Shown: positions 1 to 7,296 of the stretch, piece after piece
How positions within the stretch are numbered: the stretch's first letter is position 1
How the letters are laid out: the number at the start of each line of letters is the position of its first letter
Assembly: GCA_015488775.1 (NCBI GenBank)
Contig: WFNF01000028.1
Span: forward strand, 1-43,227
From: Helicobacteraceae bacterium
GTDB taxonomy: Bacteria > Campylobacterota > Campylobacteria > Campylobacterales > Sulfurimonadaceae
DNA: 43,227 nt
Direction: 5' to 3'
Notes under the pieces: model-generated
What the model was told of the DNA's origin: nothing
Seen by the model: only the letters and a program-made list of their open reading frames with translations
Database searches by the model: none
Made by a program: the position numbers and the translations under genes

Positions 1-101
1 ACTATAAGCAACACACCTTGCTTATATTGTAATTCCAATTTATCTAATACAAACATAATAACAATTTTAAGCATAAACTGTTCCACATTAAAATCATTCA
101 T
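1..101 (-). CDS. possible 5' end of a divergent gene, unknown
   Basis: An open frame begins at an ATG at 101-99 on the minus strand and stays open to the window edge, giving about 33 residues (starts MNDFNVEQFM, then a mildly hydrophobic stretch). It would be transcribed divergently from cysK. No clear Shine-Dalgarno precedes the ATG, and such a length is expected by chance in AT-rich DNA. No function can be assigned. It is reported only because it is the sole explanation I see for the first 100 bases. Confidence 0.25.
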   Translation of the reverse strand, partial: MNDFNVEQFMLKIVIMFVLDKLELQYKQGVLLI

Positions 102-176
102 AAGTAATATGCTTGTAATTAAAAGAAATTTAATAATAATATCTGTAAGATGTTTAAAATTTTTAAAAGGTACACA

Positions 177-1100
177 ATGAAAATTGCTCAAAATATTACT
201 GAACTTATTGGGAATACACCTTTAGTTAAGTTAAATCACCCATCACACTCAACTGGGACAACAATTTTAGGTAAATGTGAGTTTTTAAATCCAACATCAT
301 CTGTTAAAGATAGAATTGGCTTTAATATGATTAATGATGCCTTAGAAAAAGGTTTAATTACTAAAGATACTATGATTATAGAACCAACTTCTGGAAACAC
401 TGGTATAGCACTTGCAAGTATATGTGCTGCGCTTAACCTAAACCTTACATTAACTATGCCTGAATCTATGAGCATAGAAAGACGTAATCTATTAAAAGCA
501 CTTGGAGCGGAGCTTGTATTAACTCCTGCTATATCTGGAATGAAAGGTGCGATAGAGGAAGCTGATAAATTAAATAAATTAAACGATAATTCTATTGTAT
601 TACAACAGTTTAATAACCCTGCGAATCCAGAGATACACAGAAAAACTACTGCAATAGAAATTTTAAGAGATACAGATGAGCAAGTTGATGTTTTTGTTGC
701 AGCAGTTGGAACAGGTGGAACATTAACTGGAACATCTACTGTACTAAAAGAAAAAATTGAAAACATTAAAATTGTTGCAGTAGAACCAAAAACTTCAGCA
801 GTTCTTAGTGGCGAAAAAGCTGGTGCACATAAAATACAAGGTATTGGTGCTGGTTTTATACCTGAGGTTTTAGATACATCAGTATATGGTGAGATTATAA
901 AAGTCAGCAATGATGATGCAATGAAAACAGCAAAAATGCTAGCTAAAGAGGAAGGATTACTTGTTGGTATATCAGCAGGAGCGAATGTGTATGCAGCAAT
1001 GCAAATAGCATCACGTGATGAGTTCAAAGGAAAAACTATTGTAACAATACTTTGTGATACAGGTGAGCGTTACTTAAGTACACCATTATTTAGCTCTTAA
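177..1100 (+). CDS. cysK: cysteine synthase (O-acetylserine sulfhydrylase)
   Basis: PLP enzyme of the last step of cysteine synthesis, making cysteine from O-acetylserine and sulfide in the cytoplasm. The 307-residue protein has the family landmarks in order: ELIGNTPLVKL at the N-terminus, the PLP lysine K44 in PTSSVKDR, the TSGNTGIA substrate loop near residue 72, the GTGGT phosphate-binding loop near 180, and a GISAGA segment near the C-terminus. The ATG at 177 is chosen because AAAAGG lies six bases upstream. An ATG at 150 is in frame but has no ribosome site and adds a non-conserved tail. Length is normal for CysK; CysM cannot be excluded by eye. The stop directly abuts the next start, so the two genes are probably co-transcribed. 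Confidence 0.95.
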   Translation: MKIAQNITELIGNTPLVKLNHPSHSTGTTILGKCEFLNPTSSVKDRIGFNMINDALEKGLITKDTMIIEPTSGNTGIALASICAALNLNLTLTMPESMSIERRNLLKALGAELVLTPAISGMKGAIEEADKLNKLNDNSIVLQQFNNPANPEIHRKTTAIEILRDTDEQVDVFVAAVGTGGTLTGTSTVLKEKIENIKIVAVEPKTSAVLSGEKAGAHKIQGIGAGFIPEVLDTSVYGEIIKVSNDDAMKTAKMLAKEEGLLVGISAGANVYAAMQIASRDEFKGKTIVTILCDTGERYLSTPLFSS

Positions 1101-1688
1101 ATGAAGCTTTTTGAAACAATTAAGTTTAGTGATGATACTTTTCATCACTTAAACTTTCATCAAGAAAGAATAAACACATCTTTAAAAAAACTAAATCTTA
1201 ATAGAAAATATATACTCAAAGATATATTAACACCACCAAATACAAATGAAACTTATAGGACAAAGTTTATATATGATAAGGATGGTTTTAGTTTTGAGCA
1301 TTTTTTATATAAGCAAAAAATTATTAAATCTCTTAGCTTAATTGATGCTTCACATATAGAATATTCACTAAAATATTTAGATAGAAAAGATATCGATATT
1401 TTAAAAAATAAAAGTGATGATGAAATCATCATGATAAAAGATGACTATGTAACTGATACGTCAATAGCAAATCTTTACTTTTTAAAATATAACACCTGGT
1501 TTACACCGTCCACATCACTACTTAGAGGAACATATCAAAAGAACTTGCTAGAAAATACAAAGGTAAAACTAGCAGATATAAGAGTTAAAGATATATTAAA
1601 ATATAAAAATATTGCTATAAGCAATGCAATGATAGGTTTTTTTGAGTTAAAAGAAGATATAATTTCAAATATCAAACACTTGGAATAA
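1101..1688 (+). CDS. aminotransferase class IV / 4-amino-4-deoxychorismate lyase-like protein
   Basis: A 195-residue protein of the fold-type IV PLP family (PabC, IlvE, DAAT). It opens with an ETI...LNFHQERI segment like the family N-terminus. It carries DTSIANLYF, matching the conserved (E/D)TS.AN motif, followed by WFTPSTSLLRGTYQ, matching the TP....LL.G..R motif that holds PLP phosphate. PabC converts aminodeoxychorismate to p-aminobenzoate and pyruvate for folate. That is the likeliest role, but substrate cannot be read from the sequence. It is shorter than E. coli PabC (about 270). The ATG sits directly on the cysK stop without a strong Shine-Dalgarno, so translational coupling is likely. 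Confidence 0.75.
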   Translation: MKLFETIKFSDDTFHHLNFHQERINTSLKKLNLNRKYILKDILTPPNTNETYRTKFIYDKDGFSFEHFLYKQKIIKSLSLIDASHIEYSLKYLDRKDIDILKNKSDDEIIMIKDDYVTDTSIANLYFLKYNTWFTPSTSLLRGTYQKNLLENTKVKLADIRVKDILKYKNIAISNAMIGFFELKEDIISNIKHLE

Positions 1689-1690
1689 CA

Positions 1691-2170
1691 ATGTTAACAA
1701 ACCTAATAACTACGAAATCTTATGCAAATCTTATGAAAAAACATATAGATGATTTACTTTTACACTTTTTTGAAAATAGCTTACACTTTGGTATTTTATG
1801 TAAAATTGAAGATATAGAGTTTAATCCTCAACTTCCTGATCATATAAATGAGCAATTTAATCAACTTACACTATTTTTTTTAGCTGACTATACTTATGAT
1901 AGTGCAAGGATAGTTGATGATATGCTAATGTTTGAAGCAGGATTCGGGTCTGAAAATGTTGGTAGTGTAGTTAGTGTTCCACTTTTAAGTATAATTCAAA
2001 TTATTATTGATGAAACACCAATCTTTATAAATTTATCAGATTACAACGAAGAGCTAGATATCACTAAGCATAACTTGAATAATAATTCAAAAGATACAAA
2101 TCACGGAGTTGAAAACTCAATGAATGCATTTTTATCAAATCCAGAAAATAGTAAACTTATAAAGAAATAG
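1691..2170 (+). CDS. hypothetical protein, 159 residues
   Basis: Not recognised. The acidic, soluble protein has no signal peptide or membrane segment. A helical N-terminal half (residues 1-75) with several Phe/Leu pairs is followed by a strand-rich stretch ending in SVPLLSIIQIIIDETPIFINL (about 98-118, hydrophobic but ending in acidic residues). The C-terminal 35 residues are Asn/Ser-rich and probably disordered. It starts two bases after the pabC-like gene, with GGA as a weak ribosome site, so it is the third gene of the cysK unit. It converges on tyrA with nine bases between stops. No function is proposed. Confidence 0.7.
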   Translation: MLTNLITTKSYANLMKKHIDDLLLHFFENSLHFGILCKIEDIEFNPQLPDHINEQFNQLTLFFLADYTYDSARIVDDMLMFEAGFGSENVGSVVSVPLLSIIQIIIDETPIFINLSDYNEELDITKHNLNNNSKDTNHGVENSMNAFLSNPENSKLIKK

Positions 2171-2179
2171 GGTTAAATC

Positions 2180-3010
2180 TTATTCAAAGATATCGTGTAA
2201 TTTTCTGCCCTCTTTAAGTTGAGTATTTACACTATCCCAATCATCTTGCTTTATTGCCTTTTTTAAAGATGATAGCTCTTTTTCAAAAATCTCTAAAGAA
2301 TCTAATACATTATCTTTATTTTGTCTGAAAATATCTTCCCACATAGTTGGTGATGATTTTGCAATTCTTGACATAGACCTAAATCCACCCCCTGCCATAG
2401 CTAAGATAGATTCGCGATCTTCTTGAGCCAAAACTGTATTTGCAATAGAAAAAGACAAAACATGTGGCATATGAGATATAAAAGCAGCATGTCTATCATG
2501 CTCACAAGCTTTCATATATGTAAGCTTCATATGTATCTGTGAAAATATTCTAACAGCAACCTCTTGCTGAATGTCGCCACTATCTTCTAAGTTACATAAT
2601 ACAACAACTTTATCCTTATATAAGCCTTCAAAAGCAGCACTAGGACCAAAATTTTCAGTTCCAGTCATAGGATGAGCAGCAACAAAGTTTTTTCTGATTA
2701 CACTTGGAACAGAGTTCAATATTTTTTCTTTTGTCGAGCCCAAATCTATAATCGTCGTTGATTCTTTTACATCTTTCAAATCTTGCAAAATAGATATTAC
2801 GGCATCAACAGGAACAGCTAAAATAATTATGTCACATACTTTAATTTCATCAAAACTAGCAATTTTGTCAACTAAACCAAGTTTTAATGCCTCTACAATA
2901 TGTTCATCATTATGATCACTACCAATAACATTATCAATAAAAGACAATTTTTTAAGTTCTAGGGCTAATGAACCACCCATTAAACCTAATCCAATTATTC
3001 CAACCTTCAT
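2180..3010 (-). CDS. tyrA: prephenate dehydrogenase
   Basis: Oxidative decarboxylation of prephenate to 4-hydroxyphenylpyruvate for tyrosine synthesis, using NAD(P). The 276-residue protein starts with a Rossmann loop, GLGLMGGS (GxGxxG, residues 7-12). It has the LAVPVD strand near 65 and the AAHPMTGTE motif near residue 110, whose histidine is catalytic in the family. The C-terminal half is all-helical, with the conserved GGGFRSMSRIA segment. There is no fused chorismate mutase and no C-terminal ACT domain, so tyrosine feedback through ACT is not expected. It is the last gene of the five-gene minus-strand operon, 12 bases after the cyclophilin gene. Confidence 0.92.
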   Translation of the reverse strand: MKVGIIGLGLMGGSLALELKKLSFIDNVIGSDHNDEHIVEALKLGLVDKIASFDEIKVCDIIILAVPVDAVISILQDLKDVKESTTIIDLGSTKEKILNSVPSVIRKNFVAAHPMTGTENFGPSAAFEGLYKDKVVVLCNLEDSGDIQQEVAVRIFSQIHMKLTYMKACEHDRHAAFISHMPHVLSFSIANTVLAQEDRESILAMAGGGFRSMSRIAKSSPTMWEDIFRQNKDNVLDSLEIFEKELSSLKKAIKQDDWDSVNTQLKEGRKLHDIFE

Positions 3011-3022
3011 TATGCTAGTACT

Positions 3023-3547
3023 TTACTTAACAATGTAAGCTTTGATAATTTTTTGTGTTTCAAGAGGTTTATCTCCTGCACTTCTACCTGTAGTCGCAAC
3101 ATTTTCAAGTTTTTTTACAACATCTTTACCACTAATAACCGCGCCAAAAATAGTATGTCTTCCGTTTAACCAAGGAGTTGGCTGAACAGTAATAAAAAAT
3201 TGAGATCCATTAGTCATAGGACCAGCATTTGCCATTGCTAATATGTATGGCTTATCAAAAGTAAGGTTTTTAAACTCATCTTTAAAAGGTTTTTTCCATA
3301 TAGACTCACCACCAGTACCTGTACCAGTTGGATCACCACCTTGTATCATAAAATTTTTAATAATTCTATGAAAAATAATTCCATCATAATAACCATCTTT
3401 TACATGAGTTGTAAAATTTTCAACTGCTAGTGGAGCTACATCTTTATATAACTCAAAAGTTATCTTACCCTGAGTTGTTTCAAAAACAACCTTGTCATCT
3501 GCCATTAGACTTAGCATTAGAGCTAAGATTAAAACTATTTTTTTCAT
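3023..3547 (-). CDS. periplasmic cyclophilin-type peptidyl-prolyl isomerase
   Basis: Catalyses cis-trans isomerisation of prolyl bonds, probably in the periplasm. A signal peptide (MKKIVLILALMLSLMA) precedes a complete cyclophilin domain. Recognisable are TTQGKITFELYKD, VENFTTHVKDGYYDG, FHRIIKNFMIQGGDPTGTG (containing the catalytic-site FHR), the MANAGPMTNGSQFFIT core and the LNGRHTIFG motif. Length (174) matches secreted bacterial PpiA proteins. AAGGATAT sits just before the ATG. It lies between a beta-barrel protein gene and tyrA, and the operon also holds msrB, which fits a protein-quality theme for part of the unit. Confidence 0.92.
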   Translation of the reverse strand: MKKIVLILALMLSLMADDKVVFETTQGKITFELYKDVAPLAVENFTTHVKDGYYDGIIFHRIIKNFMIQGGDPTGTGTGGESIWKKPFKDEFKNLTFDKPYILAMANAGPMTNGSQFFITVQPTPWLNGRHTIFGAVISGKDVVKKLENVATTGRSAGDKPLETQKIIKAYIVK

Positions 3548-3555
3548 TTATATCC

Positions 3556-4065
3556 TTAAAAATATACTTTTAAATTTGCACTACTTAAAGTACCCATAGT
3601 GAAATCACCACCAAAACCAACTGCATAACCAACTTCACCACCAAGGCTTAATTCATCCGCAAGAAAGTACTCTAAACCAGCTATTCCACTTAACACAACA
3701 TTAGAATTTAAAGGAGTCAAATCTCCAAGCTGTACTTTACCTCCAGCATATATCTGAGTATGCTCACCAAATTTTTCTAATATATAAAATCCTGATCCTA
3801 TGCCAAAATTAAATCTATCATTATTATTGCTATAGTTTAATATAATCTCTGGTTCAATCCTAAAAGTATCACTAATATCTACCAGACCTTTTATAACTGG
3901 ACTTGTTGCAGCAAAAGAAAAGCCAACACCAAATTTTAAATCATCTATTTTGGTAGATGGTGATGAGTTTTCTACATCAACATCATCAAATTCATCTGCA
4001 TCACTTGCATTTGCACTAATACTTAATATGCTAATTAAAAGCAAACTATACAAATATTTTTTCAT
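3556..4065 (-). CDS. small outer-membrane beta-barrel-like protein
   Basis: A 169-residue exported protein. The signal peptide ([20 protein letters not shown]) is followed by an acidic linker (DADEFDDVD) and alternating hydrophobic/polar strands rich in Gly, ending in Phe (LKVYF), the usual signature of an outer-membrane barrel C-terminus. The strand pattern resembles YfaZ-like or general porin-like small barrels, but no specific family is certain. Its ATG overlaps the msrB stop by one base (TAATG), so it is translationally coupled to msrB. Eight bases separate it from the cyclophilin gene, a possible folding helper. No ligand can be inferred. Confidence 0.8.
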   Translation of the reverse strand: MKKYLYSLLLISILSISANASDADEFDDVDVENSSPSTKIDDLKFGVGFSFAATSPVIKGLVDISDTFRIEPEIILNYSNNNDRFNFGIGSGFYILEKFGEHTQIYAGGKVQLGDLTPLNSNVVLSGIAGLEYFLADELSLGGEVGYAVGFGGDFTMGTLSSANLKVYF

Positions 4066-4460
4066 TAATTATCCTCTTCAAATTTCAAACATACTGAATT
4101 AATACAATATCTTAAACCCGTTGGTGCAGGCCCATCTTCAAAAACATGACCTAAATGTGAGTCACATCTATTACACAGCACTTCAACTCTTCTCATACCA
4201 AAACTGCTATCTATATTTTCACGCACAGATTCATCACTAGAAGATTCATAAAAACTAGGCCAACCAGTTCCTGAATCAAACTTTGTGTCTGATGAAAAAA
4301 GTTTTTCACCACAACAAACGCATTTATAAACTCCATCACCTTTAAAATCATAATACTTCCCACTAAATGGCGCTTCAGTACCATGTTCTCTTGTTACATT
4401 ATAAGTATGCTCATCAAGAAGTTCTCTCCACTGTGTTTCACTTTTTATTATTTTATCCAT
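4065..4460 (-). CDS. msrB: peptide-methionine (R)-S-oxide reductase
   Basis: Repairs methionine-R-sulfoxide in proteins. The 131-residue, single-domain MsrB lacks a signal peptide. It shows two zinc CxxC pairs (CVCCG near residue 50 and [10 protein letters not shown] near 98), the FSGKYYD and GTGWPSF motifs, and the catalytic cysteine in RYCINS near residue 118. A further cysteine (SVC) may act as resolving residue. The start overlaps the end of the upstream NERD/SF1-like gene by eight bases, and the stop overlaps the barrel gene by one base, so three genes are tightly coupled. Confidence 0.95.
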   Translation of the reverse strand: MDKIIKSETQWRELLDEHTYNVTREHGTEAPFSGKYYDFKGDGVYKCVCCGEKLFSSDTKFDSGTGWPSFYESSSDESVRENIDSSFGMRRVEVLCNRCDSHLGHVFEDGPAPTGLRYCINSVCLKFEEDN

Positions 4461-5919
4461 TATTTACTGCCTCTATAAAAACTTTACTTGCCTCTTTAGT
4501 TTTATCATATAAAAGATACATCTCTTTTGATGCCCTATTAAGTGCATATGAAATTTTATCTTCATCAATATTAGTACTTTGAGTAAAAACTATACTTACA
4601 GATTTTTGTAAGCCTATGCACTCATTTACATTTAATATACTAATCTTTTCATGATTTTGAAATACTAAATGTTGGTAAGCATTCAATTGCTTTGTATTTT
4701 CATCAATGAAAGAGTTAAAATCTTCTAAAACGGCTTTTAATTCAGTATTATCCTCACAAATAATAAGTATTTCACTAAAATCATAAGTCTTAGTTATCTT
4801 TTTAAGAAGTAACATTGTATTTAAAAACATATTTCCCTTAAGGACACTTACCTTAAAATCTTTCTCTTCTCTATATGAACCCTCATCAAATATCTCATTA
4901 TCACAGTAATTTAAAGAGTAGGTACTTAATAAAACTAAAGAGGTATTTAAATTATTAAGTTCATTCAAATCAGCTTTATCAAAAAACTCTGCATCATCCA
5001 CTATAATTAAATCTGCTTTTTTAAAACTTTTTTTATATAAAGATGTTTTACCTAGCTTTTGGGTGTGAAATTGAGCAGGAGTTATAATTGGTATAGATGT
5101 TGGATCAATATCTAACATTGAGTACTCAATCAATTCTAATAACTTTTGAGAGAGCAAATCACAAGCTACTTGCGTCATAGCTATAATAAGGACATCATCA
5201 TTTGTAGATATTTTTCTGTATAAAGCCTTTAAAATAGCTAGAGAACTTTTACCAGATCCATGTGTACTTATATAGTTTACCTTAGTGGATACATCTTCTA
5301 ACAAGTTTTCTTGAAAAGTATTTGTTAAACACTTACTTTTACCATTATCTAAAATAGCATTTAGAGGGTAAAGAGCTGAGATTATATCTACTTCCTTAAG
5401 AGGTAATTTTAGCTTATCTATAGCAGATCTAAATTTTTCAAATATTGCTGATTCTTCATCATCACTAAAAATCACTTTGGAGCGTGGAACTAAATTTATA
5501 AAGCTTGGATCTAAACTTTCGTATTCCGCGCGTGTTAAATTGTCTAAAAGTAAAAATTTTGTTATGCTTGATGCATCATAATGAAGTATTTCATTGATTT
5601 TTAAAGTTATAAACTCTTCAATTTCATCAACTTTTATATCTGACTTATCTTTTTTTTCTTTATCATTTACAGATACTTTAACATCTCTCAAATCTTCAAA
5701 ATTCCAAAATTTTTGTTCTAAAATATAGAAGCCTCTATATTTGTCAAAAAGTAATGAGTATGGAGTAATACTTTTGTCTCTATGATAAATAGTTTTATGT
5801 GTAAAAACATTGATACCATATTTATTTTTTGCATATGTTATTGTTGAAAGAAGTTTTGATGGTGTTGAAAGTTCTTTAGGAGTGTCTCTTTTGAAAAATG
5901 AAAAAAATGAAAAACTCAT
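4453..5919 (-). CDS. NERD-like domain fused to degenerate SF1-type (UvrD-like) ATPase
   Basis: A 488-residue cytoplasmic protein, first of the operon. Residues about 30-85 contain [18 protein letters not shown]. The aspartate followed by E68-x-K70 is the pattern of the NERD (nuclease-related) domain of the PD-(D/E)xK group. Residues 217-226 (STHGSGKSS) look like a Walker A loop whose first glycine is serine. [11 protein letters not shown] near residue 310 resembles an SF1 motif II with DDAE instead of DExx. The C-terminal [15 protein letters not shown] (458-472) matches UvrD-type motif VI (VALTRAxxxLYL). NERD-SF1 fusions exist in other bacteria, and roles in DNA processing or stress are inferred only. 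The start ATG has AAAGG five bases upstream. The leader is unusual (see 5925-6007). The ATP site may be impaired. Confidence 0.65.
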   Translation of the reverse strand: MSFSFFSFFKRDTPKELSTPSKLLSTITYAKNKYGINVFTHKTIYHRDKSITPYSLLFDKYRGFYILEQKFWNFEDLRDVKVSVNDKEKKDKSDIKVDEIEEFITLKINEILHYDASSITKFLLLDNLTRAEYESLDPSFINLVPRSKVIFSDDEESAIFEKFRSAIDKLKLPLKEVDIISALYPLNAILDNGKSKCLTNTFQENLLEDVSTKVNYISTHGSGKSSLAILKALYRKISTNDDVLIIAMTQVACDLLSQKLLELIEYSMLDIDPTSIPIITPAQFHTQKLGKTSLYKKSFKKADLIIVDDAEFFDKADLNELNNLNTSLVLLSTYSLNYCDNEIFDEGSYREEKDFKVSVLKGNMFLNTMLLLKKITKTYDFSEILIICEDNTELKAVLEDFNSFIDENTKQLNAYQHLVFQNHEKISILNVNECIGLQKSVSIVFTQSTNIDEDKISYALNRASKEMYLLYDKTKEASKVFIEAVNNG

Positions 5920-5924
5920 AAAGA

Positions 5925-6007
5925 CCTTTGGGATATATTGTAACCCAAATTATGTAGTAGAGGACTCAATAAAGCATCTATCATTGTTCCCTACTGCATA
6001 ATTTGGG
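5925..6007 (-). promoter_or_regulatory. structured leader with alternative hairpins upstream of the NERD/SF1-like gene
   Basis: Arms at 5944-5960 and 5991-6007 form a 17-bp inverted repeat with one mismatch around a 30-base loop. On the minus strand the proximal arm ends in TTTGGG (5949-5944). This can pair instead with CCCAAA at 5932-5927, which overlaps the Shine-Dalgarno AAAGG (5929-5925) of the gene starting at 5919. The two pairings exclude each other. TATAGT at 6017-6012 could be a -10 box placing the transcript start at the distal arm. The sequence shows the repeats; a regulatory switch is inference. Confidence 0.5.
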
Positions 6008-6014
6008 CTTAAAC

Positions 6015-6039
6015 TATAAAATGGGAAACCCATTTTATA
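6015..6039 (-). terminator. hairpin after the HU gene
   Basis: A perfect 11-bp stem (TATAAAATGGG / CCCATTTTATA) with a three-base loop lies 23 bases past the HU stop on the minus strand. Only a short T run (GTTT) follows, so termination may be weak, but placement and perfect pairing fit a terminator for HU transcription. Confidence 0.6.
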
Positions 6040-6061
6040 CATTATAAGTAATAAGTACTAC

Positions 6062-6346
6062 TTATTTACCAGCTGCAACACTATCTTTTAAAGATTTACC
6101 AGCTTTAAATTTTGGAACCATCTTGTCTTGAGTAGTATAAGTTTTTTCAGTTCCAGGAACTTTACCACTTTTACCTTTTTGTAGGGCAGAAACAAAACTA
6201 CCAAAACCTACAAGAGTAACATCCTCTTTAGAAACTAAAGCTTCTGTAATAGAATCTGTAAAAGCTTTAATAGCATTTTCAGCTTCAACCTTAGTTTTAA
6301 ACTCACCATTTTTTTGTACTAACTCAACAAATTGCGCTTTATTCAT
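6062..6346 (-). CDS. HU family DNA-binding protein
   Basis: Small histone-like nucleoid protein of 94 residues. The MNKAQFVELVQ start, the helical dimerisation half, the VTLVGFGSF turn and the beta-arm region with VPGTEKTYTTQ and VPKFKAGKSLKDSV are all standard for HU. The arm proline is present within KVPGT. It is expected to bind and bend DNA as a dimer. TAAGG lies upstream of the ATG. The gene appears monocistronic, with a hairpin downstream and a 173-base spacer upstream. That spacer holds a 6-bp AAGAGC/GCTCTT inverted repeat but no gene. Confidence 0.95.
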   Translation of the reverse strand: MNKAQFVELVQKNGEFKTKVEAENAIKAFTDSITEALVSKEDVTLVGFGSFVSALQKGKSGKVPGTEKTYTTQDKMVPKFKAGKSLKDSVAAGK

Positions 6347-6519
6347 AAAAACTGCCTTACGTTTATTTTTTAACTTAAGTATGCTACAAGAGCACCTTAC
6401 ATAAAAACTTCATAAAAGCTCTTATTTAAGGGACTTTTGACATAAACTATAAGTTGGTACTTGTACTTTAATATCAATTAGCTTAAAAAATTCTTCTTTT
6501 TTTCAAAACCGAGATAGAT

Positions 6520-6705
6520 TTAGCTTATTTGAGTAACTTTTTTCCCTATTTTAGCCATTTTTCTTGTATCTTCTATAAATCTTACATAGTTTTTTTTAGA
6601 AAATATTTCATCTAATAAAGTTGAAAAACTTCTATTCGAATATGAAATACTTAAAAAAACCTCATCCAAATCTATACGCTCTTTATCACTTAATGTAGTA
6701 TTCAC
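6520..6705 (-). CDS. hypothetical small protein, 61 residues, GTG start
   Basis: Not recognised. The GTG at 6705 follows AGGAAG with four bases between, a good ribosome site. The N-terminal third is acidic (LSDKERIDLDEVFLSIS); the rest is basic (RKMAKIGKKV) and predicted helical. There is no membrane segment. It is transcribed alone toward HU, behind a leader of about 110 bases with two stem-loops (6715-6786) and a TATAAT at 6828-6823. The good start signals and promoter make a real gene likelier than chance. Function is unknown. Confidence 0.6.
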   Translation of the reverse strand: MNTTLSDKERIDLDEVFLSISYSNRSFSTLLDEIFSKKNYVRFIEDTRKMAKIGKKVTQIS

Positions 6706-6714
6706 AACACTTCC

Positions 6715-6828
6715 TAATGCTTTTATTTTTGCATTACCTTTAATATTAACCTAACATTTTAGACACAGCCACCGCTGATTAGGTTATAAATACCAATCCA
6801 CTAATTTACTAGATTCAAAAGTATTATA
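6715..6828 (-). promoter_or_regulatory. promoter and structured leader of the 61-residue gene
   Basis: On the minus strand TATAAT occurs at 6828-6823. The leader then holds TAACCTAA/TTAGGTTA arms (6747-6754 and 6779-6786) enclosing a nested CAGC-CACC-GCTG hairpin (6766-6777), then TAATGC/GCATTA (6731-6736 and 6715-6720), whose last base is the first base of the Shine-Dalgarno. No known riboswitch class is recognised. The rest of the 288-base gap (6829-6933) is AT-rich with no gene visible. Confidence 0.45.
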
Positions 6829-6933
6829 TGAATATTAAAAAGGTTAATCACTTCTATTACATGATAATATCAAAAATTAACTTTTTAATGTATTAAAATG
6901 TTACTAAAATATATAAAATACAATTTAGCGAAT

Positions 6934-6966
6934 TATTTATTAATAAATATTAAAGTATACTTTAAT
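6934..6966 (+). promoter_or_regulatory. two abutting perfect palindromes upstream of the DUF2511-like gene
   Basis: TATTTATTAATAAATA (6934-6949) and ATTAAAGTATACTTTAAT (6949-6966) are perfect palindromes of 16 and 18 bases sharing one base. The second contains TATACT (6956-6961), usable as a -10 box with a start near 6968, 26 bases before the ATG. A dimeric regulator site over the promoter is inferred; simple AT-rich symmetry is the alternative. Confidence 0.45.
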
Positions 6967-6993
6967 CAAGTTAAGATGATTTAGGAGTAATAT

Positions 6994-7296
6994 ATGAAAT
7001 ATTTATTGAGTGTACTTTTAGTATTTTTTATTTCTTGTAGCAATTCAAATGAAATATCTAAACATGAGTATAAAGACTTATGGCCTTTTTTAGTAAACAG
7101 TGGACAACTTGAGTGTAGAAAAAGCAATGAAATCGTTTTTATATACAAAGATGATATTTATGCATTAAATTACAATGCCATAAAAAGTAAAAAGTACCTT
7201 AGTGTTGAGAGCTTACGCAGACGTAATCCACCACCTAGCAATACTAAAATATCTATGAAAAGTGTTATTAGCAAAGCTAAAGGATTTTGTAGGTGA
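6994..7296 (+). CDS. DUF2511 (YebY-like) lipoprotein
   Basis: A 100-residue exported protein. The signal sequence MKYLLSVLLVFFISCS has a lipobox-like FISC, so it is likely lipid-anchored. The mature part has the pattern LWPFLVNSGQLECR...IYALNYNAI...C. This resembles the DUF2511 domain of E. coli YebY, in which W, G-x-L-x-C, YALN-type and a C-terminal cysteine are conserved. YebY lies in a copper-linked operon in enterics, but no copper gene is visible here. AGGAG lies seven bases before the ATG. The 3' end overlaps the convergent FapA gene by 20 bases. Confidence 0.65.
   Translation: MKYLLSVLLVFFISCSNSNEISKHEYKDLWPFLVNSGQLECRKSNEIVFIYKDDIYALNYNAIKSKKYLSVESLRRRNPPPSNTKISMKSVISKAKGFCR

Noticed and set aside
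150-176. Upstream ATG of cysK giving nine extra residues
   Set aside because: No ribosome site before it, and the extra residues precede the conserved CysK start; AAAAGG supports 177.
5810-6001. Plus-strand 63-codon frame across the NERD/SF1-like gene start
   Set aside because: It is antisense to a gene with clear motifs, has no ribosome site, and its end falls in the inverted repeat.
6388-6423. AAGAGC/GCTCTT inverted repeat upstream of HU as an operator
   Set aside because: Six base pairs with 24 bases between are common by chance in this composition.
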